A DNA stretch of 64,000 bases from Chryseobacterium salipaludis (GTDB lineage: Bacteria > Bacteroidota > Bacteroidia > Flavobacteriales > Weeksellaceae). The position numbers and the translations under genes are program-made. Under the pieces are notes generated by a model. That model saw only the letters and a list, made by a program, of their open reading frames with translations, did not search any database and was not told the origin of the DNA. The stretch lies in NCBI RefSeq assembly GCF_022968825.1, contig NZ_JALHKS010000002.1, forward strand, positions 1 to 64,000, given 5' to 3'. Each line of letters opens with the position of its first letter. Positions within the stretch are counted from its first letter, which is position 1. Shown here in pieces: positions 37,390 to 44,376 of this stretch.

Positions 37390-38628
37390 ATGATTTCATT
37401 ACAGCCTGTTCAGACGCTGAAAATCCCCGAATTCCGCAACCTGATGGCGGGCCGTTTCTTTCTCGTTTTAGCCTTTCGCATGCTTGCCACCCTCATGGGC
37501 TGGTGGATTTATCAACTCACCAAAGATCCGTTTGCCATCGGGCTCATCGGACTTTCCGAGGTCATCCCGGCCGTTTCTACCGCGCTGTACGCCGGCCATG
37601 TCATCGATAATTCGAATAAGAAAAAACTGCTGCTCATCTGCAACTATGCGTATGTCCTGCTGATTGGCTTGCTTACACTGCCTGCCTTTTTCGGACACTC
37701 TCTTTTGGGACTTTCCAGCACCGGCATTTCCTATTTTATTTACGGTGTTATTTTTCTCACGGGCTTTTGCCGCGCCTTCATCGGACCGATTATCCCAACC
37801 ATCATTCCCAAAGTCGTTTCCCGCGAAACCCTGCCCAATGCCATTACCCTCAACCAGGCGACTTTTCTCACCGCTTCCGTTTCCGGGCACGCCATCGGCG
37901 GCTTCCTGATTCACTGGCTGGACATTGGCGGCACTTTGCTGGTTATTCTCAGTGTCATGACGATCGCTTCCTTCTTCTTCTGGTTCCTGAGCGCACATCC
38001 GTCCGAAAACACCGGTCCGCAACTCAGCGTGATGAAAAGCATGCGCGAAGGAATGGCGTACATTTACAAAACCCGCGAAATCCTGGGCGCCCTTTGCCTG
38101 GATATGTTTGCCGTGCTGTTTGGTGGCGCCGTCGCCATGATCCCGGTTTTTGCGACCGATATCCTGAAGGTTGGCGCGGAAGGTTTTGGTTTGCTCAATG
38201 CCGCCACTGACATTGGCGCCATGATTATGATTATCATTCTCGCCCTGATTCCGCTCAAACGAGCGCAGGGTAAAATTCTGCTGGGCGCGGTGGCAGGCTT
38301 CGGACTGTGTATTATTGGTTTCGGACTGTCGGAACTGTACTGGCTATCCTTCGGGCTGCTGGTGCTCAGCGGTATGCTCGATGGCATTTCCGTAGTCATC
38401 CGCGGGACCATTGTTCAGCTTAAAACACCGGACCACATTCGCGGCCGCGTGCTGAGCGTGAATTCCATTTTCATTATGTCCAGCAACGAAATGGGCCAAT
38501 TCGAAAGCGGTCTGGCGGCGCGTTGGCTCGGCGTGGTGCGTTCTGTGATTTTCGGGGGAACCATGACGGTGCTCATTGCGCTGGTCGTGGGCCGCAGCAT
38601 TCCGAAACTGCGCCGGATGGAATATTGA
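37390..38628 (+). CDS. MFS transporter
   Basis: 412 residues with about 11-12 hydrophobic segments. The start MISLQPVQTLKIPEFRNLMAGRFF and the loop AGHVIDNSNKKKLLLICN (between helices 2 and 3, DxxxRK-like motif) fit the MFS branch of EntS/MefA-type exporters. The second half has IRGTIVQLKTPDHIRGRVLS, the conserved cytoplasmic loop of that branch. It probably exports a small hydrophobic or siderophore-like compound, but the substrate cannot be assigned from this context. Confidence 0.88.
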   Translation: MISLQPVQTLKIPEFRNLMAGRFFLVLAFRMLATLMGWWIYQLTKDPFAIGLIGLSEVIPAVSTALYAGHVIDNSNKKKLLLICNYAYVLLIGLLTLPAFFGHSLLGLSSTGISYFIYGVIFLTGFCRAFIGPIIPTIIPKVVSRETLPNAITLNQATFLTASVSGHAIGGFLIHWLDIGGTLLVILSVMTIASFFFWFLSAHPSENTGPQLSVMKSMREGMAYIYKTREILGALCLDMFAVLFGGAVAMIPVFATDILKVGAEGFGLLNAATDIGAMIMIIILALIPLKRAQGKILLGAVAGFGLCIIGFGLSELYWLSFGLLVLSGMLDGISVVIRGTIVQLKTPDHIRGRVLSVNSIFIMSSNEMGQFESGLAARWLGVVRSVIFGGTMTVLIALVVGRSIPKLRRMEY

Positions 38629-38639
38629 TTTTCGGGAGC

Positions 38640-38760
38640 AACGAGCGCGGTGCTCTTCCCCAAGACCGGTTCCGGCTTTCCGTTGCAATTCCTCGGCCCA
38701 CCCTGGCGGGCGGTCCTGCGGGATTTCCACTGCAATCCGGGCTAGAGGAGAATTTCGTTT
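38640..38760. repeat. GC-rich intergenic element with imperfect direct repeats
   Basis: The 3' spacer of the MFS gene contains TTTCCGTTGCAATTCC (38677-38692) and TTTCCACTGCAATCCG (38724-38739) around a GC-rich core (CACCCTGGCGGGCGG). The style resembles interspersed intergenic elements common in Chryseobacterium-type genomes, and is similar in base composition to 7560-7700. No protein is supported. Confidence 0.45.
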
Positions 38761-38862
38761 GCCTTTGACTTATCAACAGATTTAACATTTGATAACCAAT
38801 TATTTACCCTGATCAAAACGGGGAATGTTAGTTAAATTTCTGCCACCTGGATTTAAAAAAAC

Positions 38863-38870
38863 TATCTTTG
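38863..38870 (+). promoter_or_regulatory. -7 element 4 nt before dnaB
   Basis: TATCTTTG matches TAnnTTTG; TACC separates it from ATG 38875. Predicts a leaderless dnaB-rnhA transcript. Confidence 0.65.
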
Positions 38871-38874
38871 TACC

Positions 38875-40470
38875 ATGACTCAGAAGGACACTTTATCATC
38901 GCTTATTCACGGCACTTTCGCCCGGGAACTGTCGATTTCCGATGGTAAAATGCCGCCCAATGCAGTAGATTTCGAGCGGCTCGTCATCGGTACTTTTTTG
39001 ATTGATAAGAAAGGACTGGACTATTCCATTGACCTGCTGACCGCCGACGTTTTTTACGATCCGCGCCACCAGGAAATCTTCCGCGCCATCACGCGGCTGT
39101 TTGAAGCCAATCATCCGGTGGATTTAATGACCGTGATTCAGGAACTGAAGAAAAGCGAGAAACTGGCCTTTGCAGGCGGTGATCATTATATCATCGACCT
39201 GACGATGGGCATCTCTTCCAGTGCGCACATCGAATATCACGTTCGCGTGATTCTGGAAAAGTTTATTCTGCGCAGCCTTATCAATGTGTCGGCGAATGTG
39301 ATCGACAGTTCTTATAAGGAAACCACCGATGTGTTTGAACTGCTCGACAAAGCCGAACAGGCCTTTTTTGATATTACCAACGGAACCATTAAAAAAGGGT
39401 TTGACACTGCGAATAACCTCGTGAAGGAAGCGATTGAAACCATCAAATCCCTCAAAGACAAAGAAGGACTTTCCGGTATTCCGTCCGGCTTCCGTGATAT
39501 TGACAAAGAAACCGGCGGCTGGCAGAATTCTGACCTCATTATCATCGCGGCGCGTCCGGCGATGGGTAAAACTGCTTTTCTTCTCTCCATGGCCCGAAAC
39601 ATTGCCGTGGAACACAATATTCCCATGGCGCTATTCTCCCTGGAGATGGCTTCTGTACAGCTGATCACCCGGATGATTGCCAGCGAAACCGGCATTTCCT
39701 CCGAAAAATTACGGAAAGGCCAGATGTCAGACGAAGAATGGCAGCGGCTGTTCTCTAACGTTTCCGCGTTGGAAAATGCGCCGCTCTACATTGATGAAAC
39801 GCCATCTCTATCGGTGTTTGATTTCCGTGCAAAATGCCGCCGTCTCGTGATGCAGCACGGCGTGCGGATCATCATGGTGGATTACCTGCAGCTGATGACC
39901 GCCAGTTCCGGCAAAGGCGCCGGGAACCGTGAGCAGGAAATCGCGACCATTTCCCGCTCCCTGAAAGCGATTGCGAAGGAACTGAACGTACCGGTAATTG
40001 CGCTCTCTCAGCTTTCGAGAAGTGTGGAAACGCGCCCGGGCAAACGTCCGCAACTTTCCGACCTGCGGGAATCCGGAGCGATCGAGCAGGATGCGGATAT
40101 TGTCTCTTTTATCTTCCGCCCGGAATACTACAAAATCACAACTTGGGACAACGATGAAGACGGCATGGAAAGCTCCACGGAGAACCAGGCAGAACTTATT
40201 ATTGCAAAACACAGGAACGGTGCAACGGCAGATGTGCGGATGTCTTTCTTCAAGAATATCGCCAAGTTTGCCGACCTGGATCTGTATGGTGACGGCGGTG
40301 GCTATGGCGGATATCAGCCGTCCAGCTTCGCACAACAGGAAACCCCGAGCGGCTTCGATAAAATCCGGACGACCATCGATCCGGGCGCAGCTTTCGACAT
40401 CGGCGACCCACAAAAACTGTCCGGCTCTTCCATGAACGACCAGGATGACGATGACGAGTTTATGTTCTGA
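38875..40470 (+). CDS. dnaB: Replicative DNA helicase DnaB
   Basis: 531 residues. The N-terminal primase-interacting domain (PPNAVDFERLVIGTFLIDKK) is followed by the RecA-like motor: GIPSGFRDIDKETGGW, Walker A in AARPAMGKTAF, MVDYLQLM (Walker B) and LRESGAIEQDADIVSFI. The hexamer unwinds DNA at the replication fork. The C-terminal extension (about 485-531) is Gly/Asp-rich and ends DQDDDDEFMF, as in many Bacteroidota. rnhA follows after 3 nt. Confidence 0.97.
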   Translation: MTQKDTLSSLIHGTFARELSISDGKMPPNAVDFERLVIGTFLIDKKGLDYSIDLLTADVFYDPRHQEIFRAITRLFEANHPVDLMTVIQELKKSEKLAFAGGDHYIIDLTMGISSSAHIEYHVRVILEKFILRSLINVSANVIDSSYKETTDVFELLDKAEQAFFDITNGTIKKGFDTANNLVKEAIETIKSLKDKEGLSGIPSGFRDIDKETGGWQNSDLIIIAARPAMGKTAFLLSMARNIAVEHNIPMALFSLEMASVQLITRMIASETGISSEKLRKGQMSDEEWQRLFSNVSALENAPLYIDETPSLSVFDFRAKCRRLVMQHGVRIIMVDYLQLMTASSGKGAGNREQEIATISRSLKAIAKELNVPVIALSQLSRSVETRPGKRPQLSDLRESGAIEQDADIVSFIFRPEYYKITTWDNDEDGMESSTENQAELIIAKHRNGATADVRMSFFKNIAKFADLDLYGDGGGYGGYQPSSFAQQETPSGFDKIRTTIDPGAAFDIGDPQKLSGSSMNDQDDDDEFMF

Positions 40471-40473
40471 TAG

Positions 40474-40962
40474 ATGAGTCTCATAATCAACATTTACACA
40501 GACGGGGCCTGCAGCGGCAATCCGGGCCGTGGCGGCTACGGTATCGTGATGAAAGTTCCCGAAAAGAACTACGAAAAACGCTACGCACAGGGGTTCCGGC
40601 GCACCACCAACAACCGGATGGAATTACTGGCTGTAATCACCGCACTGGAAAAACTAAAGTCTACTGAAAACGATATCCATGTTTTCACGGACAGTAAATA
40701 TGTTTCGGATGCCATTAACCAAAAATGGATTTACGGCTGGATTCGCAAAGGTTTTAAAAACGTAAAGAACCCCGACCTGTGGCAACGCCTTGTTCCGCTC
40801 CTCAAAGCGCACACCCCTACTTTCCACTGGATAAAAGGCCACGCCGGCCACACCGAAAACGAAATCTGCGACCAACTGGCCGTGAAAGCGGCCCAAACTG
40901 AACCTTTGCTTGTGGACACCTTTTTTGAGCAGCAGGGAAAGGGCGGGCTCTTCGACAAATAA
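40474..40962 (+). CDS. rnhA: Ribonuclease HI
   Basis: 162 residues. The four acidic catalytic residues are visible as Asp10 (IYTDGACSGNPG), Glu50 (TNNRMELLA), Asp73 (FTDSKYVSDA) and Asp133 (ENEICDQLA), with His123 in the KGHAGH loop. It cleaves the RNA strand of RNA:DNA hybrids, e.g. R-loops and Okazaki primers. The ATG is 3 nt after the dnaB stop, so the two replication genes are co-transcribed. Confidence 0.96.
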   Translation: MSLIINIYTDGACSGNPGRGGYGIVMKVPEKNYEKRYAQGFRRTTNNRMELLAVITALEKLKSTENDIHVFTDSKYVSDAINQKWIYGWIRKGFKNVKNPDLWQRLVPLLKAHTPTFHWIKGHAGHTENEICDQLAVKAAQTEPLLVDTFFEQQGKGGLFDK

Positions 40963-41116
40963 GGCTGCAACCCGCTTATAAACCCGTCTTTTAAAACCTT
41001 CTTTTTCATAACAGCCAAAGAAGGCAAACTCATTAAAAATCAATTTCTTATATTTAGCCAGGCAGCAGCATGCTGCTCAGCGTATTTGTTTTATATAATC
41101 AATTTAAAGCAACAGT

Positions 41117-41305
41117 ATGGAATTGAAGCATATGATACTTATTTTTGCCGTGGTTCTTTTCACCGTTTTACTTTTTGTAAACATGCAACTGCTACAAAAT
41201 AAAAAGGTAACCCCAGAAACCGGCCTGTTTTTGTTTATTTTATCCGTTCTCTTCCCTCCTTTGGGATTCATTATCTTGAAAATTATGAGATTCAGACAGC
41301 GATAG
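41117..41305 (+). CDS. Small two-helix membrane protein (PLDc_N-like)
   Basis: 62 residues: MELKHMILIFAVVLFTVLLF forms the first membrane helix, a KKVTPETG loop follows, then FILSVLFPPLGFIILKI forms the second, ending in basic residues. The second helix resembles the short PLDc_N domain found as isolated small proteins. Function unknown. Probable but unconfirmed gene; it lies between rnhA and the accessory island. Confidence 0.6.
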   Translation: MELKHMILIFAVVLFTVLLFVNMQLLQNKKVTPETGLFLFILSVLFPPLGFIILKIMRFRQR

Positions 41306-41337
41306 TCTGCCCCAAAGCAATTGACGGCATGATCTGC

Positions 41338-41566
41338 TCACTTTATTTCGAGGATTTCAGCAGCATTCGACACTTTGAACTTTTTTTCATTATTAGCCCC
41401 CAGTTCAAAGTTTTCGTTTTCAGTTTTTACGGTTAAAACGGAATTCTTGTCTATTGTAAAACTTGTTTTTTCCACGACCACGTCGTTTTCCGGCTCATGT
41501 AGTTCACCTTCCACATAAAGGCTGGAAACTACAGCCTTGTCATAGATTGAAATTAATTTGACAAAA
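41338..41566 (-). pseudogene. Coding remnant, C-terminal part of a lost protein
   Basis: Minus-strand frame ending at TGA (41338-41340) reads VKLISIYDKAVVSSLYVEGE, then about 55 further residues with strongly protein-like composition (ending SNAAEILEIK). Upstream in this frame there is a stop after about 75 codons and no usable start codon. It probably is the 3' end of a gene deleted during rearrangement, placed at the tail of the immunity-like lipoprotein series. Family not recognised. Confidence 0.5.
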
Positions 41567-41581
41567 TAATCTTATCCAAAT

Positions 41582-42205
41582 TTAATGTTCCTCAAAAAGA
41601 AAAACCCATTTGCCACCTTTCCGCAATCCTATGCTCCGAGCATCATCACCCGCTTCGTTTTGCACATCCACGTTTGCCCCTTTTTCCAACAGTCTTTTTG
41701 TTAAGCTAAAGTTATTATTTTCCAAAGCCACTAGCAGAGGTGTAATAATATATTCGCTGTTTCCAAGTATAATACCATTTACGTTGGCTTCTTTTGGAAT
41801 TAGCTTTTCGGCAATTAGATCACGATTAAGCTTACAGGCCAACGTAAGCGGTGTTAATCCTTCTTCAGTATAAATCCGACTAATGTCCACATCTTCCGTC
41901 AAAATATAATTAACTAAAGCCACATGATTGTTTTCAATGGCGACATACAGCGCATCAAACTCGTAGATGTCATCTGTTTTGGCTAATTGTATATCTGCGC
42001 CCGCTCTTAAAAGTTTTTTGACTTTATTGATATCATTATTCTTGCAAGCGCTACCCAGCAATGTGTACCGATCGCCCTGTTCCTGAATTACAAATTGGTT
42101 TATCTGCAAAGAATCAATCTTTTCACCGGAAGTGCCGGTTATGGCCGGATTCTTCTGCATGCAGCTGATGAAAAGGACTATCGAACAGAGCATTATTCTT
42201 CGCAT
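41582..42205 (-). CDS. Ankyrin-repeat lipoprotein
   Basis: 207 residues. The signal MRRIMLCSIVLFISC has a lipobox-type Cys15 (an internal start at Met5 is also possible). Three to four ankyrin repeats follow: TLLGSACKNNDINKVKKLL, ALYVAIENNHVALVNYIL, TPLTLACKLNRDLIAEKL, TPLLVALENNNFSLTKRLL. Small ankyrin proteins exported to the periplasm are often found beside type VI effectors as immunity proteins. It is the fourth gene behind the giant effector on the same strand, about 150 nt after the broken XAC2610-like gene. Confidence 0.8.
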   Translation of the reverse strand: MRRIMLCSIVLFISCMQKNPAITGTSGEKIDSLQINQFVIQEQGDRYTLLGSACKNNDINKVKKLLRAGADIQLAKTDDIYEFDALYVAIENNHVALVNYILTEDVDISRIYTEEGLTPLTLACKLNRDLIAEKLIPKEANVNGIILGNSEYIITPLLVALENNNFSLTKRLLEKGANVDVQNEAGDDARSIGLRKGGKWVFLFEEH

Positions 42206-42359
42206 ATTTCATTATTTATTGGCCGAACAATTTAATAATCAGGTGTCATTATTTGGCTTTAATTTTTATTCATAAGAGAAAAGAGCTACAGACACGGAAT
42301 ATTGTTAAATACAATTTTCAGGTATATACTACTTGCGGGCACATTTGGGAAAACACCTT

Positions 42360-42999
42360 CTAATCCATATTTTTTTCCTCGTAAGAAAGAATGTCCCAAC
42401 GGCTAGCATTAGCTAATTTATAAACAATGGTTCGAATGGTGCAGCAGCCACTTGGCTTCATCGTTGTTAAAGTTTTGTTTTTGTCATCAATTTCAGCTGG
42501 AAAATAGCCTGCATTCAACGGGAAAGTTTTATCAACATTAAACATACCTGCCTCGTTTTGAAAATAATACAAGTAAGACGGTCCGGATTCCCGCCGAGGT
42601 CATACAGTATTGCAAAGTCTTCCCGTCCATCGAAATTAAAATCACCGATGATAAAGTCATGGTAGCTCTCTACACCTTCATCAATCTCGGTACTTTTATT
42701 AAAGTAATCAACCTGGCTTACTTGAAAAGGACCTTCTTCTATCGCCAATAATTTGGCTTATGGGTGATAATTTGCTTTATCTGATGTTCGTTTTTAATTT
42801 GTATTTCTATCTGTGCAGGTCTGCCATCCTCATCTGTTTTGCGTAAGGTGAAAAGAAAGGACGGTCTCCCTGCAGGTTGTCTATCAAAACGTGTTTCTCT
42901 AACCACGGCATTCTGTGTAGCCATCCCCATCTTTACCGGCTTTTTGCAGCTGTACAAAGAAATCAGAAGTATACAGGATAAAAATATTGGAAGTTTCAT
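42360..42999 (-). pseudogene. Frameshifted XAC2610-like periplasmic inhibitor lipoprotein
   Basis: Three overlapping frames join into one protein of about 212 residues: a lipoprotein signal MKLPIFLSCILLISLYSC, a middle part IIGDFNFDGREDFAILYDLG and a C-terminal part YLYYFQNEAGMFNVDKTFPL. IGDFNFDGxxD followed by GPSYLYYF is the signature of XAC2610-related proteins, periplasmic inhibitors of lysozyme-like effectors. The two breaks are single missing bases: one in the GG near 42743-42746 and one in the CC near 42585-42590 (minus-strand sense). Either a dead immunity gene or sequencing errors. Confidence 0.7.
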
Positions 43000-43029
43000 A
43001 TTAGGGAATTAAGTTTAGATAATAAACTT

Positions 43030-43626
43030 CTAGTAAAGTTTATACTGCTGCATTTCAGCTTCGAAGGATTCATCTAAATAATAAAGAGAATCAGTTCGGA
43101 TTTTCCCATCAGTTCTTATTGTTCTCTTTAAATAACAAATGGTTACAGGAGCATCAAACTTCGATTGGTGGAAATACTTTGCCTGCCAGATTTCGCCTTT
43201 TTTGAGGTCAAGATAGCTGAGACAAGTATATTGATTAAATCCGGCCGTTTCATTATATACTTCTGAATTTCGGTAGAACACGACTGAATCCACCTTAGTA
43301 TTGTTCACGTAAGTAAATAAGACAATTCCAGCATCAGAACTATGTAAAAGTTGTTTTTGCAATTTTGAGTGAACATTCTTTCCAGGTAATTTCAGCACAT
43401 TCGAATCATTTAAAGCACGAAAGTTTTCCTCATATAACGCACATTGCGTCATTAAACTATTGTGGTTTTTTGCAACCTGCTCAAAGAAATTGGGCTCTTC
43501 AAGTCGTTTATTTCCTAAAAATGATGATGAAGGATTTTCACCATTATATTTTATATACTCCTTGCAGCTCGCGGTAAGAAGCGCAAAAATCATCAGAAAT
43601 CCTATATACGCTCTGTTAATTTTCAT
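43030..43626 (-). CDS. Candidate immunity lipoprotein B
   Basis: I place the start at ATG 43624-43626, four codons inside the longest frame; this leaves a 2-nt gap to the upstream lipoprotein gene and a cleaner signal (MKINRAYIGFLMIFALLTASC, Cys21). The 198-residue product is otherwise not recognised; it contains many aromatic and charged residues and ends EMQQYKLY. It is third in the operon behind the effector. Role as antidote is inferred from context and predicted periplasmic location. Confidence 0.7.
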   Translation of the reverse strand: MKINRAYIGFLMIFALLTASCKEYIKYNGENPSSSFLGNKRLEEPNFFEQVAKNHNSLMTQCALYEENFRALNDSNVLKLPGKNVHSKLQKQLLHSSDAGIVLFTYVNNTKVDSVVFYRNSEVYNETAGFNQYTCLSYLDLKKGEIWQAKYFHQSKFDAPVTICYLKRTIRTDGKIRTDSLYYLDESFEAEMQQYKLY

Positions 43627-43628
43627 AA

Positions 43629-44372
43629 TTAGTAGCAAAAATTAAGTTTCACCGTTTTGCAGGAGTTATTTTTCCATCGTATCCATTTTGTGACATCCTG
43701 ATAATTTTCAATGTAATCACATTCTGTTTCGGGAACTGATTTAACCTGCATCGAATCTCCCTTTATTTGCAGCACTTCGTACCAGTATCCTTTTTCAGCA
43801 ATTGTGGCATTTACCACAGCTTGCGTCAATTCAATATAAGCACTTTTTGCATAGTTTTCCCAAGAATCGAAGTGGTATTTATGTTTTTTACTAATCTTCT
43901 TTTTTTCTTTATTTATGTACACAATTAAATAATCATCATCCGTCTGCGGATCCTCTGCATCAAAACTAAAGGTACTAAACTCTTCATAGGGAATGATTTC
44001 CCGGGAAATTACAATTTTTGGAAAGTTAATTTTTAGCGCAGCATCATCGGCGGTGGTATTTACGGATACGCTTGCAAATGAAGTATTGTCGAGATTTAAT
44101 ATTTTGAAACTAATTCCCGGTGCCATGGTAACAACTCCTGTTCCCCGCAAAACATTCTCTGTGAAGAATTGTGTCCCTTCATATTGCGCTGTCTGTAACT
44201 GCAGTGAGTCAAAAGCGCAATTTTTTATTTTAGGAAATTGCTCCTCTAGAGCGGCAGTCACTTTTTCACCTGAACCTTTTACCAATGTAGATTCTATCTG
44301 CATATGATCAATTTTCTGGGAGCAGGAATTTATTATTACAGCAACACACAGTGCACCAAATAAGGTTTTCAT
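43629..44372 (-). CDS. Candidate immunity lipoprotein A
   Basis: 247 residues, signal MKTLFGALCVAVIINSC with lipobox Cys17. No family recognised; the C-terminus ends KTVKLNFCY with several Cys residues (possible disulfide). Its ATG lies 4 nt after the stop of the large peptidoglycan-degrading effector, so it is the most likely direct antidote to it. AT-rich like the effector's toxic domains. Confidence 0.75.
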   Translation of the reverse strand: MKTLFGALCVAVIINSCSQKIDHMQIESTLVKGSGEKVTAALEEQFPKIKNCAFDSLQLQTAQYEGTQFFTENVLRGTGVVTMAPGISFKILNLDNTSFASVSVNTTADDAALKINFPKIVISREIIPYEEFSTFSFDAEDPQTDDDYLIVYINKEKKKISKKHKYHFDSWENYAKSAYIELTQAVVNATIAEKGYWYEVLQIKGDSMQVKSVPETECDYIENYQDVTKWIRWKNNSCKTVKLNFCY

Positions 44373-44376
44373 AAGA

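Noticed and set aside
38415-38735. Minus-strand frames opposite the end of the MFS gene
   Set aside because: GC-driven antisense shadows of the MFS gene and the adjacent GC-rich spacer.
40997-41024. Terminator after rnhA (CCTTCTTT with AAAGAAGG)
   Set aside because: The stem is only 8 bp with a 12-nt loop and is not followed by a T run, so the evidence is too weak.
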